DNA of 64,000 bases from Akkermansiaceae bacterium (lineage in GTDB: Bacteria; Verrucomicrobiota; Verrucomicrobiia; Verrucomicrobiales; Akkermansiaceae): the NCBI GenBank assembly GCA_024233115.1, contig JACKQB010000001.1:496001-560000 (forward strand), in the 5' to 3' direction. The notes under the pieces were generated by a model. That model had not been told where the DNA came from. It searched no databases and was given only the letters and a program-made list of their open reading frames with translations. The position numbers were made by a program, and so were the translations under genes. Shown in pieces: positions 22,483-31,227 of the stretch; positions within the stretch are counted from its first letter, which is position 1; the number at the start of each line of letters is the position of its first letter.

Positions 22483-23940
22483 TTAATCGCGTGGTGTCGT
22501 GTTGTTAATCCACTCGTTGAGCTCTTTGTCCAGAGCCTTGACCTTGTCGGGGAATTTCTCCGCGAGGTCGGTTTTTTCACCGAGGTCCTTGGCGAGGTTG
22601 TAGAGCTCGTGGGTTTTTCCCTTCTCAAAGTGGATGAGTTTCCAGTTGTCCTTGCGGATGGCGTGGGACGGTCTGTGGCCGGAGCCGTGGCCGTGCGGGT
22701 AGGTCCAGTAGAGGGCGCGTGACTTGAGGGTGTCGTCCGGGCGGGTGTTGAGGTCGGACGCGAGTGAGTGTCCGTCGAGGTGTTGCTTCGGCTGCAGTGC
22801 CTGCCCGGTCAGTTCTAACAATGTTGGAAAGAGGTCCATGGTGATGCAGGGGGTGTCCGAGCTGCGCGGGGTGATTTTTCCGGGCCATGAGATGATGGTG
22901 GGGATGCGGATGCCGCCTTCATAGTTCCAGCCCTTGCCGGAGCGGAGGGGGAGGTTGCAGGTGGCGCCGGGGTTGCTGATCAGGTGGCAGTAGCCGCCGT
23001 TGTCGGAGGTGAACACGACGATGGTGTTGCTGGTGAGGCCCCGTTTTTCGAGATGGTCGAGCACGCGGCCGATGTTCATGTCGAGGTTTTCCGTCATGGC
23101 GGCGTAGGCGGCATGGTCCTGGCGGCCGCGGGAGACGGTGTTGTAGCGATCCGGGATTCGGGGGGTCGGGGTGTCGCCGTAGAGTTTTTCGCGTTTCTGC
23201 CGGTACTTTTTCACCAGTTCCAGGGGGGCTTGAATGGGGGCGTGAACGGCGTAGTGGGCGAGCTGGAGGAAAAAGGGGCGGTCTTGGTTGGCGTCAATGA
23301 AGTGCAGGGCCTGGTCGGTCAGGGCGTCGGTGAGGTAATCGCCTTTTTTACCCTCGGAGAGGTCGGGGACATCCCAGTAGGTTCCCCGTTTGCTCACCTT
23401 GGAGAAGGGGTAGAAGTAGCTCGCGGGCTGGCCGGCGCGATTGGTGGCCTTCATCCAGGTGAAGCCGTGGGATGTCGGTAACTGGTCGTCCTTTTCCCCG
23501 AGGTGCCATTTCCCCGTGTAACCGGTCTGGTAGCCGGCGGCCTTGAATGCCTCGGCGATGGTGGTTTCCTCCTTGGGTAGTGTTTTGTTAGACGGCTGGT
23601 TGATCCAGTTGGTGATACCGACGCGCTGTGGCGCTTTGCCTGTCATCATTGCCGCGCGGGTGGGGGAGCAGACGGCGTGGGCGGAGTAGGCCTGGGTGTA
23701 GCGCACTCCGTTTTGCGCCAGCTTGTCGATGTGGGGGGTCTCGTGGAAGGTGGAGCCGTAGCAGCCGAGGTCCGCCCAGCCGAGGTCGTCGATGAAGAAG
23801 ACGATGACGTTGGGTTTTTTGATAGAAGCTTGCACTCCCTTGGGGTCGTCCGCTGGGGCTTGCACTCCCTTGGGGTCGTCCGCGGCCAGAGAAACAAAGG
23901 ATAAGACGAGGGAGGCGAGGGGCAGGATGATGTGTTTCAT
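22483..23940 (-). CDS. Secreted S1-family sulfatase
   Basis: 485 residues with a signal peptide (MKHIILPLASLVLSFVSLAA). Metal ligands DD at 51-52 (FFIDDLGWADLGCYG), formylglycine site CSPTR at Cys91, then GYTGKWHLG, VVFTSDNGGYCH and the C-terminal YWTYPHGHGSGHRPSHAIR. The sequence is clearly paralogous in plan but not closely similar to the next sulfatase. A tandem duplicated nonapeptide ADDPKGVQA occupies residues 20-38, encoded by the 26-bp repeat. First gene of a two-sulfatase minus-strand operon. The substrate is probably a sulfated aminosugar glycan, judged only from neighbours. Confidence 0.93.
   Translation of the reverse strand: MKHIILPLASLVLSFVSLAADDPKGVQAPADDPKGVQASIKKPNVIVFFIDDLGWADLGCYGSTFHETPHIDKLAQNGVRYTQAYSAHAVCSPTRAAMMTGKAPQRVGITNWINQPSNKTLPKEETTIAEAFKAAGYQTGYTGKWHLGEKDDQLPTSHGFTWMKATNRAGQPASYFYPFSKVSKRGTYWDVPDLSEGKKGDYLTDALTDQALHFIDANQDRPFFLQLAHYAVHAPIQAPLELVKKYRQKREKLYGDTPTPRIPDRYNTVSRGRQDHAAYAAMTENLDMNIGRVLDHLEKRGLTSNTIVVFTSDNGGYCHLISNPGATCNLPLRSGKGWNYEGGIRIPTIISWPGKITPRSSDTPCITMDLFPTLLELTGQALQPKQHLDGHSLASDLNTRPDDTLKSRALYWTYPHGHGSGHRPSHAIRKDNWKLIHFEKGKTHELYNLAKDLGEKTDLAEKFPDKVKALDKELNEWINNTTPRD
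23828..23883 (-). repeat. 26-bp coding repeat, tandem copies 1 and 2 (sulfatase 22483-23940)
   Basis: Two identical 26-bp units at 23828-23853 and 23858-23883, 30 bases apart, so the period is exactly ten codons. They encode ADDPKGVQA twice. A 3-mismatch relative sits at the same place in the adjacent sulfatase gene. Confidence 0.8.
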
Positions 23941-24043
23941 GATGTATCGGACGTGTATACAGAGAGTTTTTTGGTTTGATGTAAAGAGCTGTCTTCGTCA
24001 GGTCTGAAGACCTGCCCTTTGGCCGCCGCCCTGTCCAAGCTGT

Positions 24044-26605
24044 CTACAGTCCAAGCAATGAGATGAATTTCTTGGAGTCATCACCGATTTTCTCGACAGA
24101 GTCCTTGATGGTGTTTGCCGCTGGGTAGTAGCCCGTTTGAGCTAGTTCAGCGGCTTTTTTAAGGAGGCCCTGGGTGTAGAACTCAAGGTGGGCCTTGAGT
24201 TTTGCCTGGTAATCCGTGTCGAGTTTATCCAGCGACTTTTCAGTTTCCTCATGGACTTCATGGAAGACCTCGGGGGCGCGCTCGGGGATCTCATCGGGCA
24301 GTTCCCCGGTTTTTTCGACTTCGTCCATGGTTTCGTTGACGAGGTTGACGATGTAGTTGGCGCGATCGCCGCGTCCGCCTCTGCCGCCACGGCCCGGGAA
24401 GTTAGGGACTTCATATTTCTTGGCAGCCCGTTTCATGGCGCGGACGTATTTATCAATGAGGGCCTTGCGGTCCTTGTCGTATGCCCTGACATCGGGTTCG
24501 ACGCGATCCTTGATTTTCCGATTCACGGAGTCCAGCCATTTATCAAGATCGAAAGTGACGACAGTGGCCGCAGGCTTTGGATGGCTCCACTCAATGAGGG
24601 TGGCATCGGCTTCGCCTTTGGAGCCCCGGGAAGTGACCCATGACTGTGGTTGATCCGATGCGGTCATCAGCAGGCGATTGTACGAGGGGTCGCTTTTAGG
24701 TTCGCCGGGTTTCCATCCGGATGAGTGCCAAGGCTCGCGTGTGGTCCATTGCCACGGGTCGGTGGGTTTAAGAAGAAAGCCGCCAAGCCAGTAGCTGGAT
24801 TTGGCAGAGAAGGTGGTTGCCAGCCATTGGTTTTCGACTGGAGAAGAGGGTACCGCCAGTTGGGCACGGTAGGACTTGGCAAGCTGGTGTGCGTTTTCCC
24901 ATGTCGACGACTGTGGGATGAGCAGGAAATGGGATTTCTGGTAGCTGCGCGTGCCGACGGGGTATCGGGCGTTGTGGACGCCTTCCTTTTTCACGCTTTC
25001 CGAGGCCCGCTTGAGCTGGGCCTCGAGTGTACATGGATTGGTGCCGTCATTGCGCCACTGGAGAACATAAGCGAGTGATTGGTCGGGTTTGGCGCTTGCT
25101 AATCCTCCTTCGGGTGTGAGTGATAGATAGCGGTGTTCTTTTGAAGTGGCTTTGATTTGGTCCCGGCCGTTCCATTTGGAATCGTCGAGCCACTGCCACT
25201 GTTCCCTGGCAGCGATGCCGGCACCGAGCCAGATCGATTCCTTGATGGCCAAGGTATCCAGCAGCCATTTCCTGTTTTCAGCACTGGGGGCGATGGCGAG
25301 ATGACCGCCGTGTTGCTCGGCAAAACGCAAGGCATCATGCCATGTCATTGGCTGTTTGAGGTAGAGGTAGTGGCTGCCATTGTGCTCGATGGTGCCCTCC
25401 GGAAACTCGTCCCTGGCGCCAGCTGCAAGTTTTCCCTTGAGCTGGGCGAGAGCTTCTTGCGGACTCGTTTTTCTTGGGGGCGGTTTGATTTCCGGGGTGG
25501 TATCGGTATGCTCCGGCTGGATTTCGGGAACCGGCACGGGGCTCGGCTCTGGCTCTGGTTGTGGAGTCGGGAGGGGAGGGGTTTGAGCCGTTGGTGTCTG
25601 GGTGGATGAGTTGTCTTTGTTCTGCGTGAGAAAAAATGCAAGCACCCCCAGAGTGACGATCCCGAGAACTGTCAGGGTGACGACGGTGCTGGATGTTGCT
25701 TTCCTGGGTGTGACCACCACGTGTGAAGCGACTGGTTTGGGTAAACCGGCGGCAGGTGTGAGGTTCAGTCGGGTGACAGCGGGGGTCGACTTGAGGGCTT
25801 TTTCCAAATCGTCCGCCAATTCACCCGTGGTGGCGTAGCGAAGTTGCGGGTCTGTGTGCGTACTACGGGCGATGATGCGGTCGAATGCCAACGCACATCC
25901 ACAAATGGAAGAGGCGGGTGTCCTTGAGCCGTCTGGCAACGATCCGGTGAGTAGCTCGTGGAGCATGATTCCCGTAGAGAAAACATCAGCCCGGCGGTCG
26001 ACCGGCTGCCGGTGAATGACCTCGGGGGCGGTGTATCCCGGGGTGCCGTAGATAATGTCATCGGCGGAAGCAGTTGCGTTCAACGGGCTGGCCAGTCCGA
26101 AGTCGCCGATCTTGGGTGTGGCGTCCGGGGAGAGCAGGATGTTGGCTGGTTTGACATCGCGATGGAGGATGCCGGAGGAATGCGCATGGTCGAGGCCGCG
26201 GCAGATGGCAATGACGATTTCGGCCGCTTGGGTGGGGTCGATGGACTTGCCGTAGGATGAGTGGTAGAGTGATTTTCCTTGGACAAATTCCATCACAAGA
26301 AAAAGCATGCCATCCACTTCACCAAAGTCGTAGACCCCGATCAGATTGGGGTGGTTGAGGCGGGCCATGGCTTTGGCCTCTGCTTCAAACGAGGCCCGGA
26401 ACGCGGGGTCTTCACCGAATTCGCGCGGGAGGATCTTGATGGCGACAGGGCGGTCGAGCGAGATTTGGCGAGCCTTGTAAACGGCTCCCATACCCCCTTG
26501 CGCAATGAAATCCTCGATCTCGTAAGTTGGGAAAAGCGGCTGTAGGTAGTCGACAGACGGTGCTTCAAATTGATTGGACGGTGTAGGCGCTTCCATGGAT
26601 ATCAA
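24044..26605 (-). CDS. Transmembrane Ser/Thr protein kinase with two C-type-lectin-like domains
   Basis: 853 residues. Kinase domain about 28-275: glycine loop GGMGAVYKA, Lys57 in VAIKIL, HRDVKPANILL with Asp150, DFG at 168-170, and APE. One TM segment about 305-326 (TVVTLTVLGIVTLGVLAFFL), then a Pro-rich linker. Two C-type-lectin-like units follow (about 410-510 with MTWHDALRFAEQHGGHLAI; about 555-670 with STWENAHQLAKSYRAQLAV, YWLGGF and WQWTTREPW). The tail (about 690-853) is helical and charged. It probably links extracytoplasmic sensing to cytoplasmic phosphorylation. The TAG stop lies in GTAGACAGCTTGGACAG, which resembles a decayed palindromic-element arm. Confidence 0.88.
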   Translation of the reverse strand: MISMEAPTPSNQFEAPSVDYLQPLFPTYEIEDFIAQGGMGAVYKARQISLDRPVAIKILPREFGEDPAFRASFEAEAKAMARLNHPNLIGVYDFGEVDGMLFLVMEFVQGKSLYHSSYGKSIDPTQAAEIVIAICRGLDHAHSSGILHRDVKPANILLSPDATPKIGDFGLASPLNATASADDIIYGTPGYTAPEVIHRQPVDRRADVFSTGIMLHELLTGSLPDGSRTPASSICGCALAFDRIIARSTHTDPQLRYATTGELADDLEKALKSTPAVTRLNLTPAAGLPKPVASHVVVTPRKATSSTVVTLTVLGIVTLGVLAFFLTQNKDNSSTQTPTAQTPPLPTPQPEPEPSPVPVPEIQPEHTDTTPEIKPPPRKTSPQEALAQLKGKLAAGARDEFPEGTIEHNGSHYLYLKQPMTWHDALRFAEQHGGHLAIAPSAENRKWLLDTLAIKESIWLGAGIAAREQWQWLDDSKWNGRDQIKATSKEHRYLSLTPEGGLASAKPDQSLAYVLQWRNDGTNPCTLEAQLKRASESVKKEGVHNARYPVGTRSYQKSHFLLIPQSSTWENAHQLAKSYRAQLAVPSSPVENQWLATTFSAKSSYWLGGFLLKPTDPWQWTTREPWHSSGWKPGEPKSDPSYNRLLMTASDQPQSWVTSRGSKGEADATLIEWSHPKPAATVVTFDLDKWLDSVNRKIKDRVEPDVRAYDKDRKALIDKYVRAMKRAAKKYEVPNFPGRGGRGGRGDRANYIVNLVNETMDEVEKTGELPDEIPERAPEVFHEVHEETEKSLDKLDTDYQAKLKAHLEFYTQGLLKKAAELAQTGYYPAANTIKDSVEKIGDDSKKFISLLGL

Positions 26606-26663
26606 ATGTCGAGGGTAGGTGAGGTCTCAAGGGTAAACCGCCGCAACCGGGGAACGTTGTGTA

Positions 26664-26667
26664 ATTA
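26664..26667. other. Target-site duplication, left (ATTA)
   Basis: The four bases ATTA immediately precede the left end of the IS element and are repeated at 27949-27952 directly after its right end. Confidence 0.75.
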
Positions 26668-27948
26668 GGGCACCTCTAAAAACTGACGTTTCCACCATAT
26701 CATCATCTACCGCCGGTTTTTAAAGTTGTACGGGCAGGTGACGATGTAGTCTCGGGGCTTTTATGAGGTGGTTCGGTGTTGTTGGTTGCTGGCTTCTTAC
26801 GTTTGGGAATCGGGTTGCCCCTTGTTTTGGCTGTTAACGAGCTAACAGGGCGTAGCGATCCATGTTGTAGGTGAGGTTGCAGAGGTGGTTGTGGCTTGTC
26901 ACCCGCCTCAGGCCAATGCTCCGGCAGAGGTCGGCTCCCATTTGCGCCATCCGACCGAAGACGTGCTCCACCCGCACACGCATCCGGCTGATGGTGTGGT
27001 TGGTTCTGAGTTCCTGTTCTGTCAGCGGCTTGTTCCTGTGGGATTTGCGCATGAGGTGTTCTTCCGCGTTGATTTCCTCTAACACGTATTCCTCGTTCTC
27101 TTCGCTGTGGTAGGCACTGTCGGCTAGCACGGCATTGTCCTTCTCATCAAGGAGTTGTTTGAACACCCGGCTGTCGTGGACTTCCGCTGAGGTGGTTTCG
27201 CTGCAGATAATGAGTTTGCTCTTCAAATCCACCTTGGCGTGGTTCTTGTAGCCGTAGTAGCTTTGGTTGTTCTTCTTTGTCCAGCGGGCGTCGGTGTCTT
27301 TCTGGCGTCCGACGGATTTGTTGGTGTCAAATTCTTCGGGGCGTCCGCCTTGCTTGATTCTTTTGTTCTGGCTGCGGGTGTTGCGCTGGCGCGGGGCCTC
27401 GGTGAAGCTGGCGTCCACAATGCTGCCTTCACGGGCGATGAGGTTTTTCTTTTCCAGTGCCGCAGTGAAGGCATCGAACAGCCGACGGCTTCCTTCGCGG
27501 CTGTTTTCCTCGATACGTTCCTTGAAGACCCAGATGGTCTTGGCATCGGGGTAGTCGTCGCCCAACTGAAGGCCAAGGAAGTGCAGGAAGCTCAGGCGGT
27601 CGCCGATCTGTTCCTCGGTGGCGTCATCGCTGAGGCCGTGGTATTTCTGGAGGATGAGCACTTTGAGCATGAACACGGGGTCGAAAGGGGGGCGGCCTCC
27701 CTTGTTCCAGTCACGGTTGGCGTAGCCGCAGAGTTCCTCAAGTAGCGGGCGGAACCCTTCCCAGTCAATGATATCGCGCAGCTTCAGGATGCCGATTTCA
27801 CGTTTCGCCACCGCCTGCTGGTGTTCGATGGCCGAGAACAGGTTGCCTCCCTTGTCTTGCTTCCGGTAGTTGCTCATGCAGGGAGTTTCGCTGCATTGCC
27901 TTTGTTAGGAAAGGTTAAATGAGCGCGCAGGGGTTTTTAGAGGTGCCC
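26668..27948 (-). mobile_element. IS5-family insertion sequence, intact, 1281 bp
   Basis: The ends are inverted copies: GGGCACCTCTAAAAAC at 26668-26683 and its complement at 27933-27948 (16 bp identical). A 4-bp direct repeat ATTA flanks both ends, consistent with IS5-type target duplication. A single uninterrupted transposase fills the element. The exact ends and intact ORF suggest a recent insertion. It separates the kinase gene from purM and does not break any visible gene. Confidence 0.93.
26834..27877 (-). CDS. IS5 family DDE transposase
   Basis: 347 residues, one frame. N-terminal helical DUF772-like region (WEGFRPLLEELCGYANRDWNKGGRPPFD, LSFLHFLGLQLGDDYPDAKT), then the DDE catalytic core: first Asp in GSIVDASFTEAPRQ, second in NAVLADSAYHSEEN, and Glu in RVRVEHVFGRMAQMG (the Y-(2)-R-(3)-E-(6)-K-like C1 region). 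It catalyses cut-and-paste transposition of its own element. No frameshift or stop, so probably active. Length is normal for IS5-group single-ORF transposases. Confidence 0.95.
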   Translation of the reverse strand: MSNYRKQDKGGNLFSAIEHQQAVAKREIGILKLRDIIDWEGFRPLLEELCGYANRDWNKGGRPPFDPVFMLKVLILQKYHGLSDDATEEQIGDRLSFLHFLGLQLGDDYPDAKTIWVFKERIEENSREGSRRLFDAFTAALEKKNLIAREGSIVDASFTEAPRQRNTRSQNKRIKQGGRPEEFDTNKSVGRQKDTDARWTKKNNQSYYGYKNHAKVDLKSKLIICSETTSAEVHDSRVFKQLLDEKDNAVLADSAYHSEENEEYVLEEINAEEHLMRKSHRNKPLTEQELRTNHTISRMRVRVEHVFGRMAQMGADLCRSIGLRRVTSHNHLCNLTYNMDRYALLAR

Positions 27949-28098
27949 ATTAGTAGGGAAATGTATGACATGACAGGGGCTGGCAATGCAAACTTTCTCC
28001 GCGGGATTGTGCCCGGACACAGGAACTTGAAATAAACCATTGCCAGTCCCCTACATGCTGCTACAAAACTCTCTCAAGAGCTATTCAGCTATCCATTT

Positions 28099-29091
28099 AT
28101 GTCGGGCAAACTTACCTACAAGGAATCAGGTGTGGACACTAGAGAAGCGGCAGCCCTGGTCGGGGACATTGGCGCACATGTTCGCAGAACGCAGCATCAA
28201 CGGCAGCTCTACGGGGCTTTTGGCCTTTTCGCCGCCGCATTCGATCTGAGCGATTACCAACAACCCGTCATCGTCACTGGCTGTGATGGTGTCGGCACCA
28301 AGCTCGAGCTTCTTCTGGAGCACGACGAGCTGGAGGCCGCAGGCAAGGATCTCGTTGCCATGAGCGTCAACGATATCCTGACAACAGGTGGTGATCCTCT
28401 GCTCTTTCTCGATTATATCGGTATTGCGGCTCTGGACAAACCCCTGATCACTCGCCTGATCGCTGGAATGTGTGACTACCTCGAAGACTGTGGCTGTATT
28501 CTTGCCGGTGGCGAAACCGCGGAAATGCCGGGTATTGTGCCCGAAGACGTGGTCGAGCTTTCCGGATTCTGCATTGGCTGTTGTGAAAAACCCGACCTCA
28601 TCGATCCTACCCGGATCGCGACGGGGGATGTGCTGATTGGTTACGGCTCGGACGGCCCTCATGCAAATGGCTGGAGCCTGATCCGCCGCGTGCTCGCCGA
28701 GCATGGTGATGCGTTTTCCAAGGAGGAAATCGTCAGCCTGCTTGCCCCGACCCGACTTTACCACGATGTCGTCGCCGATATCAAAACCGCTGGCGTCAAA
28801 CCCAAGGCGATGGCCCACATCACCGGCGGCGGACTTCCTGAAAACCTTGAACGGCTGCTCCCCAACCACGGTGCGGATATTGTCATTCCCAACTGGGACA
28901 ATGCCGCCATGCAAAAGCTCTTCGAATTTGTTGATGCCGAGGACAAATTCCACACCTTTAACATGGGCTTTGGCTGGGTAGTGATCGTTTCTCCCGAAGA
29001 AGCCGACAGTATTCTATCAGCTGGTCCGGGAGGTGTGAAAATAGGCACCATCACCGACACCCACGGCGTGCGTGTAAGTATGGAGTCGTAG
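28099..29091 (+). CDS. purM: Phosphoribosylformylglycinamidine cyclo-ligase
   Basis: 330 residues, cytoplasmic. Conserved PurM segments: LTYKESGVDTREAAALV at the N-terminus, VTGCDGVGTKLELL, DLVAMSVNDILTTGGDPLLFLDY (ATP/Mg region), ILAGGETAEMPG, and the C-terminal AHITGGGLPENL and NMGFGWVVIVSPEEA. It closes formylglycinamidine ribonucleotide to aminoimidazole ribonucleotide, step 5 of purine synthesis, using ATP. It is followed 39 bases later by purF, so the two form a small purine operon. The IS element lies 150 bases upstream and may have changed its promoter region. Confidence 0.96.
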   Translation: MSGKLTYKESGVDTREAAALVGDIGAHVRRTQHQRQLYGAFGLFAAAFDLSDYQQPVIVTGCDGVGTKLELLLEHDELEAAGKDLVAMSVNDILTTGGDPLLFLDYIGIAALDKPLITRLIAGMCDYLEDCGCILAGGETAEMPGIVPEDVVELSGFCIGCCEKPDLIDPTRIATGDVLIGYGSDGPHANGWSLIRRVLAEHGDAFSKEEIVSLLAPTRLYHDVVADIKTAGVKPKAMAHITGGGLPENLERLLPNHGADIVIPNWDNAAMQKLFEFVDAEDKFHTFNMGFGWVVIVSPEEADSILSAGPGGVKIGTITDTHGVRVSMES

Positions 29092-29130
29092 TCCTGCCAA
29101 CTCACAACGGATAACTGATACCCGAACTTC

Positions 29131-31056
29131 ATGAGCGATCCACTGAAACACGAATGCGGCATCGCCGTTGTGCGCCTTCGCAAACCTCTCTCCTATTACC
29201 AGGATAAATACGGGACGGCTCTCTGGGGGGTGAACAAGCTTTTCCTGCTCATGGAAAAGCAGCACAACCGGGGGCAGGACGGTATCGGTATCGGCTGTGT
29301 GAAACTCAACATGCCACTCGGGCAACCGTATATTTTCCGTCGGAGAGACGCAGCCAAGGACTCGATGGCTTCTGTTTTCAGCAAGGAGTTGAAGAGCTTC
29401 AACAAGATGGCCCGCAAGGGGATTCTCAACCCCGGAGATCCTGAGTCCGTCAAAAAGAAGTTTGATTTCGGTGGCGAGGTTCTGATGGGGCATCTCCGTT
29501 ACGGTACCTCGGGAGAGTTTGACTCGGGCTCCTGCCATCCCTACCTGCGCCGCAGTAACTGGCCCACCCGGACCCTGATGGTGATGGGGAACTTCAACAT
29601 GACCAATGCCGGCGAGCTGAACAGCAAGCTGATGGACCGCGGCCAGCATCCGGTGTTTGGAACCGATACCCAGACGGTGTTAGAGGAGATAGGTTTCCAC
29701 CTCGATGAGCATCATACCGATCTCTATCACAAGCTGCGCGATGAAGGGGTTGACGGCCGCGAGATCCCCAGGCTGATCTCGGAACAGATCGACCTGCCAG
29801 CCATCCTCAGGGACTCGGGAGAGCCGTGGGATGGTGGTTATGCCATCAGTGGTGTGGTTGGCAATGGCGATATGTTTGTCATGCGCGATCCCCGTGGTAT
29901 CCGCCCGTGCCACGTCTACCAGGATGATGAAGTGATTGCATTTGCCTCCGAACGGGTGCCGCTGATGACCGTTTTTGAGGCGCCCAAAGAAGAGGTGCGG
30001 GAAGTCGAGCCGGGCACGGCGACCATTATCCGGCGTGATGGTTCGCAGAGCACCCAGCGCTTCCACGACGAGCGTCCACCAAGTCCTTGTTCCTTCGAGC
30101 GCATTTATTTCTCACGCGGCAATGATCCTGCGATCTACCGCGAGCGTAAGGCGATGGGGGCGGCCCTGGTCGACCAGGTCTATCAATCGATTGGCTCCAC
30201 TTTTGAGAAATCCGTTTTCGCCTTTATTCCTAACACCGCGGAAACCGCTTATTACGGGTTCTTGGACGGCCTGCGTCTGCTCCGCCGTCAGCAGGTGCGC
30301 GCCGAGATCATGGATGCTTGTGAAAAAGGAGTCCTTACCGAGGAACTGCTGGATGACCTCATCATGCGCAACTGGCCACGCGGCGAAAAGGCCGTGCACA
30401 AGGACATCAAGATGCGCACCTTTATTTCCCAGGAAAAAGGACGGGCGCAACTGGTCTCCCACGTCTACGATATCACGTACGATCTCGTCAAGGAGGGGGA
30501 CGCTCTGGTCGCCCTTGATGACTCGATTGTCAGGGGGACAACACTCAAGGAATCCATCTTGAAGATTCTCGCGCGAACGAACCCGCGCAAAATCGTGGTG
30601 TGCTCCACCGCCCCCCAGATCCGCTACCCGGATTGCTACGGCATCGACATGTCCCAGCTGGGTAAATTCATTGCCTTCCAAGCGGCGGTCAATCTGATCA
30701 AACGAGCGGGAAAAAGCCAACTTCTCAACGATGTCTACCTGGCTTGCAAAGCCGAGCTCAACAAGCCGGGCGAGGACCGGGTGAATCAGGTGAAACGCAT
30801 CTACGCAAACTTCACCGACGAGGAAATTTCCGCCGAGATCAGTCGGATGGTCTACCCCGAGGACCTCGACTGGCATGGTGAGGTGGAAGTGATTTTCCAG
30901 ACCATCGAAAACCTCCGTGCCTGCATCAAGGGGCCGTGTGGCGACTGGTATTTCACCGGCGACTACCCCACACCTGGAGGTTTCGCCACAGTCAACCTCG
31001 CCTACGTCAAGTGGTTCGAGGGGGCGGATGGCCGCAGCTACGACCTGCCACTTTGA
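29131..31056 (+). CDS. purF: Amidophosphoribosyltransferase, extended form
   Basis: 641 residues, longer than the usual 470-510. The N-terminal Ntn glutaminase starts MSDPLKHECGIAVV, with Cys9 as the expected nucleophile after removal of an eight-residue propeptide. MGHLRYGTSG and MVMGNFNMTNAGEL belong to the glutaminase domain. The PRTase domain has the PRPP loop ALVALDDSIVRGTT at about 465. Insertions in both halves (for example about 95-115 and 395-430) and a C-terminal extension account for the length. It makes phosphoribosylamine from PRPP and glutamine, the first step of purine synthesis. Confidence 0.93.
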   Translation: MSDPLKHECGIAVVRLRKPLSYYQDKYGTALWGVNKLFLLMEKQHNRGQDGIGIGCVKLNMPLGQPYIFRRRDAAKDSMASVFSKELKSFNKMARKGILNPGDPESVKKKFDFGGEVLMGHLRYGTSGEFDSGSCHPYLRRSNWPTRTLMVMGNFNMTNAGELNSKLMDRGQHPVFGTDTQTVLEEIGFHLDEHHTDLYHKLRDEGVDGREIPRLISEQIDLPAILRDSGEPWDGGYAISGVVGNGDMFVMRDPRGIRPCHVYQDDEVIAFASERVPLMTVFEAPKEEVREVEPGTATIIRRDGSQSTQRFHDERPPSPCSFERIYFSRGNDPAIYRERKAMGAALVDQVYQSIGSTFEKSVFAFIPNTAETAYYGFLDGLRLLRRQQVRAEIMDACEKGVLTEELLDDLIMRNWPRGEKAVHKDIKMRTFISQEKGRAQLVSHVYDITYDLVKEGDALVALDDSIVRGTTLKESILKILARTNPRKIVVCSTAPQIRYPDCYGIDMSQLGKFIAFQAAVNLIKRAGKSQLLNDVYLACKAELNKPGEDRVNQVKRIYANFTDEEISAEISRMVYPEDLDWHGEVEVIFQTIENLRACIKGPCGDWYFTGDYPTPGGFATVNLAYVKWFEGADGRSYDLPL

Positions 31057-31227
31057 TTCGGGAGTGAATGATGCGCTGGTCGTGGATTCGTGACTAAAAA
31101 CAACTTGCTTTCCTTGGGCGGTTGTTGTAATCCCAGTATTAGCTCGATGCGGGTGGTTGCAGATATGTGTGTCAGGACGTATCTATCACAAAGCATCCTC
31201 CCCTGAAACCACACATCAACTATACAT

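Noticed and set aside
24070..24095. GATTTTCTCGACAGAG, similar to one half of the 31-bp operator
   Set aside because: Inside the kinase coding region, no inverted second arm and no promoter nearby; chance match.
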